Shown here one piece after another: positions 33,320 to 42,520 of a stretch of 64,000 bases of DNA (position 1 is its first letter; each line of letters starts with the position of its first letter). The stretch covers positions 124,001 to 188,000 of the forward strand of contig JAIXWL010000003.1 in assembly GCA_027491315.1 (NCBI GenBank), read 5' to 3'. This stretch comes from Cytophagaceae bacterium. GTDB lineage: Bacteria > Bacteroidota > Bacteroidia > Cytophagales > Spirosomataceae. The translations under genes were made by a program, and so were the position numbers. Below the pieces are notes generated by a model. It was not told where the DNA came from. It did not search any database and worked only from the letters and a program-made list of their open reading frames with translations.

Positions 33320-34693
33320 TTATTTCTTTATTGGCATATTTGCATGAACTTTTTCCCGCCAATCGATCAATAGGCGATGTAATTCATCTCGTTTGGCAGG
33401 AAATTGCTTTGCCACATCGTGGCGCTCGCCAACATCTTCCTTTAAATTATACAGCTCCAATTGCGCTAATTCGAAATTATCTACGAGTTTCCAATCGCCT
33501 ACGCGAACAGCACCGGCAGGCCGACCCAATTGGTTCGAAAAATGTGGATAATGCCAAAACAGAGGCCTATTTTGATCTTTTGCCGAAGGTTTATTAATCA
33601 TGGGCCAAATACTGATTCCATCGGTGAGGTCGGGGGCTTTTTGGCCCAATAAATCTAAAATGGTCGCTGTATAATCCGTATTCATGAAATAGGTATCATT
33701 TACCTGTTTAGGCAGAATTTTACCTTCCCAAAACATAAGGGTAGGAATTCGAATACCTCCTTCATACACATGCCCTTTCCATTTTCGAAGGCTATCGTTT
33801 TGGGTGGGTGTCGGCCCTAATTCCGGCAAGCCCACGCCGCCATTGTCCGAAGCAAAAATCACCAAAGTGTTTTTCAGTAGCCCCTGTTTCTTCAATGATT
33901 CTATGATGCGCCCTATCCCATCATCCATGCTTTCGACCATCGTGGCGTAATAGGGATTATACTGGCCTTTAAATTTCTCGTATTTCATGAAATACTTGTT
34001 CAATTTGGTAGCTTTGGGCACGATGAACACATGAGGAGCTGAATAGCACATATACAAGAAAAAGGGGTTGGCATCTGTTTGTTTACCTATGAACTCAACG
34101 GCAAAATCGCTTAATTTATCGGTCAAGTAGCGTTCTCCCTTATCTTCGAAAACCTGTTGGAAACTATCTTGAAAGATCCCATAATTATAATAATCAAGGC
34201 CATTTTTCCCAATCATTCGTGCATAATCAAAGCCTCTATTCCAGGGAGCAAGGCTATCTCCTGAACCTAAATGCCATTTTCCAATCATTCCGGTCTGATA
34301 ACCTAAAGCCTTTAGTCGTTGTGATAAGGTAATTTCCTTGGAGGGCAAATAAGTTTTCCAATTCGCGGGCAATAAAGGGGAATCCGCTTCTGTTCGATTA
34401 CCCACTAAGAAATTTGTTAATTTTAATCGAGCCGGATGAAGGCCAGTCATGATGGCTGCACGTGAGGGAGAACAAACGGTACTCGCCGCATATGCCTGCG
34501 TAAATCGAACACCATTCTGGGCTAATGCGTTTAAATGTGGGGTTTCATTGTAAGGATTTCCATAACAAGCTAAATCCATATAACCTAAATCATCCGCAAG
34601 AATGAAAATGATATTGGGTTTTTTAGGGGTATCTAAGGCGTAAATTTGTAAACTCAAGAGGCTTAAAAGCAAAATAGAAAAGACCTTTTTCAT
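33320..34693 (-). CDS. Secreted sulfatase (S1 family, formylglycine type)
   Basis: 457 residues with a signal peptide ending in LQIYA. The metal-binding start PNIIFILADDLGYMDL (D34, D35) and the modification site TVCSPSRAAIMTG (C74, converted to formylglycine) are intact. Other markers are GYQTGMIGKWHLG and IFASDNGG. It belongs to the arylsulfatase A-type S1 group that removes sulfate from polysaccharides or glycans. A maturase for the cysteine is not in the window. It fits the dispersed polysaccharide-degrading set here. Confidence 0.93.
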   Translation of the reverse strand: MKKVFSILLLSLLSLQIYALDTPKKPNIIFILADDLGYMDLACYGNPYNETPHLNALAQNGVRFTQAYAASTVCSPSRAAIMTGLHPARLKLTNFLVGNRTEADSPLLPANWKTYLPSKEITLSQRLKALGYQTGMIGKWHLGSGDSLAPWNRGFDYARMIGKNGLDYYNYGIFQDSFQQVFEDKGERYLTDKLSDFAVEFIGKQTDANPFFLYMCYSAPHVFIVPKATKLNKYFMKYEKFKGQYNPYYATMVESMDDGIGRIIESLKKQGLLKNTLVIFASDNGGVGLPELGPTPTQNDSLRKWKGHVYEGGIRIPTLMFWEGKILPKQVNDTYFMNTDYTATILDLLGQKAPDLTDGISIWPMINKPSAKDQNRPLFWHYPHFSNQLGRPAGAVRVGDWKLVDNFELAQLELYNLKEDVGERHDVAKQFPAKRDELHRLLIDWREKVHANMPIKK

Positions 34694-34705
34694 AGGTATA
34701 AAGAT

Positions 34706-36070
34706 TTATTTTCCGATACAAAACTTCCCAAAGATATTTTTCAATAAATCGTCATTGGAAATGGCTCCTGTGATTTCACCTAAATGATGTAAGGCATAAC
34801 GAAGATCCTGAGCGATTAAATCTCCCGTTAAATTTGATTTCAATGCATGCAAAACCTCCTCCAAAGTCTCTTGGGTTTGTTTTAACTTTTCATAATGCCG
34901 CAAATTGGTCACTAAGGTTCCTGAGTTAGACACCTGATTCAATCCCACAACATCCAATAATTTTTGTTCAAAATCCGCTAATCCCTGACCAAATTTAGCT
35001 GAGATAGCGACCGTAGGAAAGCCGAAAGATTCCCACTGGGAAATGTCTGGTTGAGCTTCATCTACTTTATTTAAAATCAATATTAAAGCGATTTCCAAAT
35101 TGGCCATCTCCTCAACCGTAGCTTGAATATCTTTTTTGGTATCCTTGGTCACATCCACTACATACAAAATTACTTGGGCCTTTTTAACCCAAGCCTGGGT
35201 TCTTTGTACCCCTTGTGCCTCAATGACATCTGCAGTATCTCGTAGTCCGGCTGTATCCACCAATCGAAATCGAATACCTCCTAAAACCCATTCATCTTCC
35301 AAACTATCACGGGTGGTACCAGCAATATCCGAAACAATAGCCCTCTCTTCTTTCAATAAGGCATTGAGTAGCGTAGATTTACCCGCATTGGGCTTACCCA
35401 CAATAACCGTTGCAACTCCATTCTTAATGGCGTTACCGGCTTTAAAACTTGCCACCAAGGGCCTGACTTTTTCCAATAACTTATTGACCAAATCCTCCAA
35501 ATCTTGTCGGTCAGCAAACTCAACATCTTCTTCACCAAAATCCAATTCTAATTCTATCAATGAGGCAAAATGAATCAATTCCTCACGTAAGGCCGCCAAT
35601 TCCTGAGAAAATCCACCCCGTAATTGATGTAAAGCCGCCGAGGTAGCTGCTGCAGAATCCGCTGCAATAACATCAGCCACCGCCTCTGCTTGGGCTAAGT
35701 CAAAGGCACCATTTAAAAATGCTCTTTGTGTAAATTCACCAGCCCGAGCCAATCGAGCCCCCTTTTCAACGAATAATTGAATGATACTTTCTTGAATGTA
35801 TGGCGAGCCATGGCAAGATATTTCAATCACATCTTCTTTGGTATAAGATTTGGGGCCTTTGTACAAACTAATCACCACTTCATCAAATACCCTTCCGCCC
35901 GACTCAATACGCCCATAATGTAAAGTATGGGGCGCTTGCTTACTTAAATCTTTGTTGGGAAACACATCATTAACCCATTCAATTGCCTGGTCTCCCGACA
36001 ATCGAATGACACCAATTGCGCCCACACCCAAAGGCGTGGCTAGGGCAATGATCGTATCCTTAAAATCCAT
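34706..36070 (-). CDS. mnmE: tRNA modification GTPase MnmE
   Basis: 454 residues. The N-terminal folate-binding domain (DTIIALATPLGVGAIGVIRLSG), a helical domain and an inserted G domain with GKPNAGKST (225-233), DTAGL and NKVD are all visible, as is the invariant C-terminal CIGK. With MnmG it installs carboxymethylaminomethyl at U34 of certain tRNAs, complementing MnmA (51492-52631), which thiolates the same base. Its start overlaps the stop of the SCP2 gene by one base (TAATG). Confidence 0.97.
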   Translation of the reverse strand: MDFKDTIIALATPLGVGAIGVIRLSGDQAIEWVNDVFPNKDLSKQAPHTLHYGRIESGGRVFDEVVISLYKGPKSYTKEDVIEISCHGSPYIQESIIQLFVEKGARLARAGEFTQRAFLNGAFDLAQAEAVADVIAADSAAATSAALHQLRGGFSQELAALREELIHFASLIELELDFGEEDVEFADRQDLEDLVNKLLEKVRPLVASFKAGNAIKNGVATVIVGKPNAGKSTLLNALLKEERAIVSDIAGTTRDSLEDEWVLGGIRFRLVDTAGLRDTADVIEAQGVQRTQAWVKKAQVILYVVDVTKDTKKDIQATVEEMANLEIALILILNKVDEAQPDISQWESFGFPTVAISAKFGQGLADFEQKLLDVVGLNQVSNSGTLVTNLRHYEKLKQTQETLEEVLHALKSNLTGDLIAQDLRYALHHLGEITGAISNDDLLKNIFGKFCIGK

Positions 36071-36354
36071 TATAACAAGTTTTGTAATTTCATGGCCACG
36101 GACATATCGCCTGAAATCTTGATTTTTCCAGTCATTACTGCCATCATCGGATTTAAATCACCCGACATTACCTTACTGAAATTTTCTACTGTTGCCGAAA
36201 TAGTACAATCCGCTTCCTCATTTTCATTAGTAACCGTTCCATCATTTTTTACCACGATGATTCCTTCTGGGAAAGCAAATTTAAATGAAACTCCTAAGCC
36301 GCCTTTCTGTGCAGCCATGGTAGCAATACGATCATTGATGTCTTGAAATGTCAT
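36070..36354 (-). CDS. SCP2 sterol-carrier-like domain protein
   Basis: 94 residues consisting of a single SCP2 domain: VSFKFAFPEGIIVVKNDGTV, then EADCTISATVENFSKVMSGDLNPMMAVMTGKIKISGDMSVAMKLQNLL. SCP2 domains bind lipids in a hydrophobic tunnel. In bacteria stand-alone copies are common and their cargo is unknown. It is translationally coupled to mnmE by a one-base overlap, likely without functional meaning. Confidence 0.9.
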   Translation of the reverse strand: MTFQDINDRIATMAAQKGGLGVSFKFAFPEGIIVVKNDGTVTNENEEADCTISATVENFSKVMSGDLNPMMAVMTGKIKISGDMSVAMKLQNLL

Positions 36355-36418
36355 GTTATTTTTATAAATGTGTCAATAAAAAGCAAATTTAAGGCATTTA
36401 ATTCCTTAATAAAATACA

Positions 36419-39334
36419 CTATACCTCACGCCGACAAATACCCTTGAAGTCGCAATACTGGCAATCCTCCAAATTACTTGTTTTCTCAAATGCTTGGGTA
36501 GGATCTAGTAAACGTTGAACCCAATGCTCCACCAATTGTTCTGATTCTTTTAAAAATGATAACAAAGGTTGACGTTCTTGAAATTCAATATTCTCAGTTA
36601 ATACTTTTGAACCCAAATTCCTGAATGATATGATGCCAGGCTGTATTTGAATATGGTCAGCTTGGAATTGTTTCAAATATCCTACTCGATCTTCTTTGGA
36701 TTTAGTTAACTCAGTTCCTAATAAAAACTTATATAACCACAATTGAAACAGTTTTTCCTTTATTTCATCGGATGTTAATTCCGACATCAAATCCTCTGCT
36801 ATCTTTAAATCCTTGGCTTCTACTTTACCTGTTTTGTAATCTAAAATCCTAATGGTATTCTCCCCCAAAAGATCCATGCGATCTATCCTACCTTTCAACT
36901 TAACTGGCCAAATATCTCCATCTACTGGAACATTTACCATGGTTTCTAAACTTCCTTCTACCACCAAAAGTTCAATGTTTTCCTTTTCCCATTGTGGAGA
37001 AGATTCTAAATAATTTTGTAAAATGGTTTTGGCAACTTCTTTTAACACATAATTAAAGCCCTTTTCTAGTTCAAATACCCCTTTTTCTTTCTCTATTTCT
37101 CGTATGGCCACATGTAAATAATCATCCAAATGGTTGATTTTATCGTTCCAATCCACTAGCTCTAATTTACCCGCATACTTTTCAATGATCTCGGCATCAA
37201 TAATTTCTAATACCTTATGAATCCAGGTACCAAAAACATCCGCTCCCATCTCGTCATCACTCTGCTTATCATCTCGTAAACCCACTATTTGAGAGAAATA
37301 ATATTTCATGGAGCAGGTAACCAACATGGATACGGAAGATGCAGACAAGCCCCTTTTTTGCAACACATCCTTTATCTTTTGTCGCATCTCACTCGTTTTT
37401 TCAATTCGAGTAATGTGTTCTTCCTGTTGTTGTTGAGTTTGCCCCAAATGCAAAATGGGTTCTTCCAAAATCAAGTTAGGATTCTTCTTTTGCCAATCAA
37501 ATTGTATCTGTTTAATGAATCGACTCATTTCTTTGATACTTGATTTTTCAGAAGGTTGAACATAACAGAGTATGACCTCTTGTGCACGTTGCATCAAGCG
37601 ATAAAAGTGATAAGCTGTTACCGCATCTGCTTGGGTAAAAGTAGGTAATGAAAAATACGACATATTGGCGATGTCGGTAGGAATTAGACTTTCGCGCTTT
37701 CTTGTCCCTGGTAATGAACCTTCATTCAAAGACAATACAATCACACGATCAAAGTCTAGGGTTCTAGTTTCCAATAAACCCATGACATGCAAGGTTCTAG
37801 AAATATGATCAGGTCCCTCAAATGTCAGCTTTTGCTGCTGCAATAATTGCATCAACAATATTTTTCCACTTTTATAAGATATTGGAAAACGACCTTTTAT
37901 AGCGGATTCTAAGGTTTCACAAACATCAAAAGCCTGTTGAATGGCTTGCGCTTCTTCATCCCATTCATTTTTAGGGTAGGCCCTTAAAATTTGTTCGACA
38001 AAACCCTTAATTTGACTTAGAATAATAGAAAATTCATCGTCTAATTGAACTACAATATGCTGAAGTAAAGGAATTTGAAGTTCCTTTATTTGTTCAAATG
38101 AAAGATATAAACTTTCCTCACCTAGCTTGGAAAGTAGATTTTGGGCAGGAACTTGTCTTTTTTTAGACTCCGAGTCAGCATAAATTTGAACCAATGGGTG
38201 ATTCCAAAGTTTCAAGAAATGCGACATAGGATAGCGTTCATCTACACCTCTTTTGGTTAATTCCCACCATAAATTCAGTAAGGAATAAATCTGTGTTTTT
38301 TTGATGGAAAAACCCATCGTGATATTTAATCGATCCTTGAATTCACCAATATATTGTGTCAAAGAGTCCAATAGGGATTCATCCCCTAATACCAATGCCA
38401 CCTGTTCATGATCTCCATGATTTTTTGCCCAATTCCTAATGGCCTCCATGGCCACATAAACTTGAGCAGAGGGATTGGCCACTCCTAAAATTTGGACTTT
38501 TTTGGGTGATTCCATTAGGTTTTTACCCATCCAAAGGAAAGGTCCACGAGATAAATATTCTTGAGAAGCAGGATGAGAATAATTTCTTAACCAATTGCCT
38601 GCTCGATGAAATTTATTTTTCACATAATATTCATCCGCATCCCAAAGCGTGTCAGCCAATCCTTGTTTCAAAAGTAGGCGAATGATATCTTCTTCAGCTT
38701 TTGACAAAGCATTAAAACCAACAAAATAAATCTTTTTGAAGGCTTTAGGAAGAGCAATACCTTTTTCTAAATTCTCCACCAAGCGCCGATAGGCCATTCC
38801 CCGATAAACCAATCCCAAAGAATCTAAACGATTTTTGAGGCGAATATAAACCTCTAATAAATGATCATAAAGCTGAAAATATGCCTTGGTATGTTCGGTA
38901 ATGAATTTTTCTGGATGTTCTTCACCATAATCTTTTCCCCAACGCTCTAGAGATTTTGCCTCAGAAAGAAAAGAAAATAATTGAACGGGATCTACCATAT
39001 AAAGGTCGAGCACATCAAAATCCTTTAACATCAATTGTCCCCAGGAAACAAATCGATCAAAATCTACCTGAGGATCAACCTCTTTAAAGCAAGTAAATGC
39101 TTCTGACAATAAAGAAATGGGGTCAATGAGCTCGGAAGTTGTCATTTGCAGAGCAAATTCCTCAATGGTCATAATTTTAGGAGAAAGAAATGGTCTTTCT
39201 CCTAATTGAGCTAATTGTGTTTTAAGGTAAAGCGCACCACGTTGGGATGGCATGACGATAGCCACCTCCCTTATTTCATCAAAGCCATGCTGAGCAATGA
39301 GGTGTTCCGCTGTTTGCCTTAAAAATGATTTCAT
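36419..39334 (-). CDS. AddB/RexB-like PD-(D/E)XK nuclease
   Basis: 971 residues. The N-terminal two thirds resemble an inactivated helicase (VIMPSQRGALYLKTQL, VLSLNEGSLPG). The C-terminus is a RecB-type nuclease with GRIDRMD and RILDYKTGK. The closing cysteines CQYCDFKGIC, with the upstream Cys in SASSVSMLVTCSMKYYF, suggest an AddB-type iron-sulfur cluster. It would process double-strand breaks with an AddA helicase, which is not in the window. It follows the GMC gene by six bases. Confidence 0.88.
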   Translation of the reverse strand: MKSFLRQTAEHLIAQHGFDEIREVAIVMPSQRGALYLKTQLAQLGERPFLSPKIMTIEEFALQMTTSELIDPISLLSEAFTCFKEVDPQVDFDRFVSWGQLMLKDFDVLDLYMVDPVQLFSFLSEAKSLERWGKDYGEEHPEKFITEHTKAYFQLYDHLLEVYIRLKNRLDSLGLVYRGMAYRRLVENLEKGIALPKAFKKIYFVGFNALSKAEEDIIRLLLKQGLADTLWDADEYYVKNKFHRAGNWLRNYSHPASQEYLSRGPFLWMGKNLMESPKKVQILGVANPSAQVYVAMEAIRNWAKNHGDHEQVALVLGDESLLDSLTQYIGEFKDRLNITMGFSIKKTQIYSLLNLWWELTKRGVDERYPMSHFLKLWNHPLVQIYADSESKKRQVPAQNLLSKLGEESLYLSFEQIKELQIPLLQHIVVQLDDEFSIILSQIKGFVEQILRAYPKNEWDEEAQAIQQAFDVCETLESAIKGRFPISYKSGKILLMQLLQQQKLTFEGPDHISRTLHVMGLLETRTLDFDRVIVLSLNEGSLPGTRKRESLIPTDIANMSYFSLPTFTQADAVTAYHFYRLMQRAQEVILCYVQPSEKSSIKEMSRFIKQIQFDWQKKNPNLILEEPILHLGQTQQQQEEHITRIEKTSEMRQKIKDVLQKRGLSASSVSMLVTCSMKYYFSQIVGLRDDKQSDDEMGADVFGTWIHKVLEIIDAEIIEKYAGKLELVDWNDKINHLDDYLHVAIREIEKEKGVFELEKGFNYVLKEVAKTILQNYLESSPQWEKENIELLVVEGSLETMVNVPVDGDIWPVKLKGRIDRMDLLGENTIRILDYKTGKVEAKDLKIAEDLMSELTSDEIKEKLFQLWLYKFLLGTELTKSKEDRVGYLKQFQADHIQIQPGIISFRNLGSKVLTENIEFQERQPLLSFLKESEQLVEHWVQRLLDPTQAFEKTSNLEDCQYCDFKGICRREV

Positions 39335-39340
39335 CCTCGC

Positions 39341-41050
39341 TTATAAATTCCCCTTTTTCATCTCCTTAACGGCATAATCTACGGCTCTAGCCGTAAATGC
39401 CATATAGGTTAAAGAAGGATTTTGTGTGGATGTAGAAGTCATACATGCTCCATCTGTGACGAAAACGTTTTTCACATGGTGCATTTGATTCCACTTATTC
39501 AACAAGGAAGTTTTAGGATCTGCTCCCATGCGAACCCCTCCCATTTCGTGAATATCCAATCCTGGAGCTTGTTTAGTATCCCGATGGCGTATATTTTTAA
39601 AGCCTGCTTTGGTGTACATTTCGGTAAATTGGTCAATAAAATCCTGAACCATTTTATCGTCATTGTCATCATAAGCCACATTGACATGCAAGATAGGCAT
39701 ACCATTTTCATCCTTTTTTAGCTTATCCAAAGTAACTTTATTGGATTCTTTTGGAATGGTTTCACCCATCATATGTGATCCAGCATACCACATTTGATTC
39801 ATTTTGGGATTAAGCAAGGAATTCTTCAAGCTTTCTCCTAAACCTTCGCGGTCAGTACTTGAACCCCTTCCTGCGTTCATACCGGCGGCATAACCTCTCA
39901 AGAAATTGGTTTCTTGCTTGTACAAATTACGGAAGCGAGGAATGTATCCCGAATTTGGACGGCCTCCTTCCGTTTTATAATCTAAATATCCTTCATAATC
40001 TGCTGAAATGGATGCTCTATAATTATGAAATGCAATGTGTGTACCTAAAAGCCCTGAGTCATTTCCTAATCCATTGGGGAATCGATGTGAAGTCGAATTC
40101 AATAAAATCAGATTGGTATTTAATGCTGCAGCAGTGACAAAAATCACTTTAGCGTAATATTCCACCATTTCCTTAGTATGTGCATCAACCACCCGAACAC
40201 CTACGGCCTTTTGTTTTTTCTCATCATAAATGATGGAATGAACCACAGAATCTGGCCGTAAAGTCATATTTCCAGTTTTAGCTGCCCAAGGTAAAGTAGA
40301 AGCATTCGCGGAAAAATATCCCCCAAAAGGGCAACCCCGTTGACATAAATTACGACCTAAACATTGAGCTCTGCCTTGTTGGTAATGAATTTCCTTAGGC
40401 TCGGTTAGATGAGCACAACGACCGATAATCACATGTCGATCATTGTATAATCTTTTAATTTCTTTTTGAAAGTGTTTTTCTACACAAGTCAATTCATGTG
40501 GCGGTAAAAATTCCCCATCTGGCAATGCATCCAAGCCATCCTTATTACCCGAAATACCAGCAAATTTTTCTACATGAGAATACCAGGGGTCTAATTCTTT
40601 ATAGGTAATGGGCCAAGGTGTGGCAAAGCCATCTCGAGCAGGACCATCAAAATCCAATTGAGACCAACGTTGGGTTTGTCTGGCCCATAAAAGGGACTTG
40701 CCTCCTACTTGATATCCTCGAATCCAATCAAAAGGCTTGTCTTGTTCATAAGGATGTTCTTTATCCTTTACAAAGAAATGTTTTGCATCCTCTCTAAATG
40801 CGTAGCACTTGGATATAATGGGATTTTCAGCTAATTCTTCCTCTGTCAAACGACCACGGTGAGGAAACTCCCAAGGAGACATTAATGTAGTAGGATAATC
40901 TTCATTGTGGGTTACCTTTCTCCCTCTTTCTAAAACCAATGTTTTAATTCCTTTCTCACAAAACTCTTTGGCAGCCCAGCCTCCTGCCATTCCCGACCCG
41001 ATTACGATAGCACCATAAGTGCGTTTTTCAGCGTTTGTTAAATAGTTCAT
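39341..41050 (-). CDS. GMC-family FAD dehydrogenase, large subunit
   Basis: 569 residues from the ATG at 41050 (MNYLTNAEKRTYGAIV); the longer track start overlaps the upstream gene. FAD-binding GSGMAGG is near the start, and QVGGKSLLWARQTQRW, QRGCPFGGYFSA and the C-terminal TDGACMTSTSTQNPSLTYMAFTARA are GMC hallmarks. It pairs with the gluconate 2-dehydrogenase subunit-3-like gene ten bases upstream, so it probably oxidises a sugar or sugar acid in the periplasm. It has no signal peptide of its own and may be carried by the Tat partner. A cytochrome c subunit is not nearby. Confidence 0.9.
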   Translation of the reverse strand: MNYLTNAEKRTYGAIVIGSGMAGGWAAKEFCEKGIKTLVLERGRKVTHNEDYPTTLMSPWEFPHRGRLTEEELAENPIISKCYAFREDAKHFFVKDKEHPYEQDKPFDWIRGYQVGGKSLLWARQTQRWSQLDFDGPARDGFATPWPITYKELDPWYSHVEKFAGISGNKDGLDALPDGEFLPPHELTCVEKHFQKEIKRLYNDRHVIIGRCAHLTEPKEIHYQQGRAQCLGRNLCQRGCPFGGYFSANASTLPWAAKTGNMTLRPDSVVHSIIYDEKKQKAVGVRVVDAHTKEMVEYYAKVIFVTAAALNTNLILLNSTSHRFPNGLGNDSGLLGTHIAFHNYRASISADYEGYLDYKTEGGRPNSGYIPRFRNLYKQETNFLRGYAAGMNAGRGSSTDREGLGESLKNSLLNPKMNQMWYAGSHMMGETIPKESNKVTLDKLKKDENGMPILHVNVAYDDNDDKMVQDFIDQFTEMYTKAGFKNIRHRDTKQAPGLDIHEMGGVRMGADPKTSLLNKWNQMHHVKNVFVTDGACMTSTSTQNPSLTYMAFTARAVDYAVKEMKKGNL

Positions 41051-41060
41051 TGAGTTTACC

Positions 41061-41600
41061 TTATGATTTTTTGACAGGAGCACAGCCATTAAAAAAACCT
41101 GGCGCCATGACGTAATTGTAATATTTGACCATAATTTCTTCCGAAGTAGTATAACCTTGTATCGTTAAACCTTTCAAGGTTGACATGGCTTTTTGAGCAC
41201 CAGAACCTACATTACCTTTGGCCATAGCAAAAAGAAATTCCTCTTTTTCGGCTTGATTAGCTTGTGACCAAGCTTTTTTAACATAGGATTCAAAAGAACT
41301 AGGGAAAGCATCTAAAACTTGACGGAAAGTTTCTTGAGCAGAAAGCTCATAACAATCATCTAACATGGTTTTTACAAATTTAGGAACTCCTAAACTTACT
41401 GCCCCAGGAATGGATGACTCTGGAATTATAACTCCTATCCATTCATTCAGTATTTGTTCTTGTTTGGCTGTCCAGGCTGGTGCTTTTTTAGAAACAGGAA
41501 AATTAGGTTTGGCTTGGGCGGAAAGGTCATAAAAAGCGACAGTACCCAATGTGGCTAATGTCATTCCTTTTACCCACTCACGACGAGAAATTGTTGTCAT
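41061..41600 (-). CDS. Gluconate 2-dehydrogenase subunit 3-like protein with Tat signal
   Basis: 179 residues. The N-terminus MTTISRREWVKGMTLATLG carries a twin-arginine motif before a hydrophobic stretch that ends in LSAQA. The rest matches the small subunit family (LNEWIGVIIPESSIPGAVSLGVPKFV, and MVKYYNYVMAPGFFNGCAPV at the end). It escorts and stabilises the GMC flavoprotein encoded ten bases downstream and likely takes it across the inner membrane by Tat. Confidence 0.9.
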   Translation of the reverse strand: MTTISRREWVKGMTLATLGTVAFYDLSAQAKPNFPVSKKAPAWTAKQEQILNEWIGVIIPESSIPGAVSLGVPKFVKTMLDDCYELSAQETFRQVLDAFPSSFESYVKKAWSQANQAEKEEFLFAMAKGNVGSGAQKAMSTLKGLTIQGYTTSEEIMVKYYNYVMAPGFFNGCAPVKKS

Positions 41601-41701
41601 TAGTAATAGATTTAAAACATGGTAAATCTAATGAAAAATTGGGAGCTTATTGTGCTGAAATTTGGGTAAAAGTAAATGGCTATCTTTTATTTTAAAGCAT
41701 T

Positions 41702-42354
41702 TTACAATGGAGATTTCTTCTTTCCCCAATTTTTGGGATTATTGAGCGTATAGCGCTGCATGTTATCAAATGACCTTTTATTTAAAACTACATAATCATG
41801 ATAATTGGAATGCCAGCCAAAATCTGGAGTAATCTTATGAGCAAATTTAGATACAGCAGATTTATAGGAACGAACTATGGATGATATGGAACCATATTTG
41901 GGTGAAATAGAAGACATATAAGCATTTGGTATACGTTTTTTGGTCCTTTTAAATGAATTAGAATCTCGAACGGAATCTGCATTCATTTCATTGGAAGTAT
42001 TTAAAATTTCCTTACCTAAGATTGATTGAATTGTGAAGTTGAAACGGGGTAATTTTTGATTATCAACATACCATGCAAATGATCAGGCATGATGACAAAA
42101 TTGCCTAATTCCACAAAAGGGAAATGTGAAGGTATTTCTCTCCAAAACTTTTCAGCCAATTTTCCTAATTCACTTAATTGCATTTTTGAGTCAGAAGCAT
42201 CTTGACTTTTTATTATGGACCCAAAGAATGGAATTCTATTTTTGGTTAGAATGGTAATATAATAGGCTGCTGGTCTTCGATAATCCCAGTCTCGTTTTCT
42301 TGTTGTATCTACCCTATATTTATTGCGGAATTTTCTTGGTTTTATTGGTGGCAT
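41702..42354 (-). pseudogene. Frameshifted REP-associated tyrosine transposase (RAYT)
   Basis: Two adjacent minus-strand ORFs in different frames make one RAYT/IS200-like HUH transposase. The first (42354-42016) has YYITILTKNRIPFFG and the metal-binding MPDHLHGMLII (HxH). The second (41986-41702, open upstream to at least 42052) has GSISSIVRSYKSAVSKFA and FGWHSNYHDYVVLNKRSFDNMQRY with the catalytic tyrosine region. A one-base indel in the variable linker (about 42016-42080) separates them. All catalytic parts survive, so decay is recent, or the shift is a sequencing error or recoding. A pair of REP-like palindromes lies about 100 bases upstream, the usual setting for RAYTs. Confidence 0.8.
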
Positions 42355-42454
42355 AGGTATATTTTTTTGATGCTAATCCGAGTAAATCGGAAATCAACTA
42401 CAAAAAAAATACCCTAAATGCTCAAAAAAAATCCTAATCCCAAAATATCAAAAA

Positions 42455-42515
42455 GCTGATGCAGTGCATCGGATCTGTAAACCCTCCAACCAAAAAGCAG
42501 ATGCACTGCATCTGC
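42455..42515. repeat. REP-like palindrome pair next to the RAYT
   Basis: Two near-identical palindromes, GATGCAGTGCATC (42458-42470) and GCAGATGCACTGCATCTGC (42497-42515), lie 26 bases apart and share the GATGCAnTGCATC core. They sit between the RAYT start and the porin stop. Pairs of hairpins like this (BIME type) are substrates of RAYT proteins. They may also end porin transcription. Confidence 0.7.
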
Positions 42516-42520
42516 TCTTG

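Noticed and set aside
35136-35573. Plus-strand ORF of 145 aa inside mnmE
   Set aside because: It is a shadow of the G domain of MnmE on the opposite strand with serine/threonine-rich, unlikely composition.
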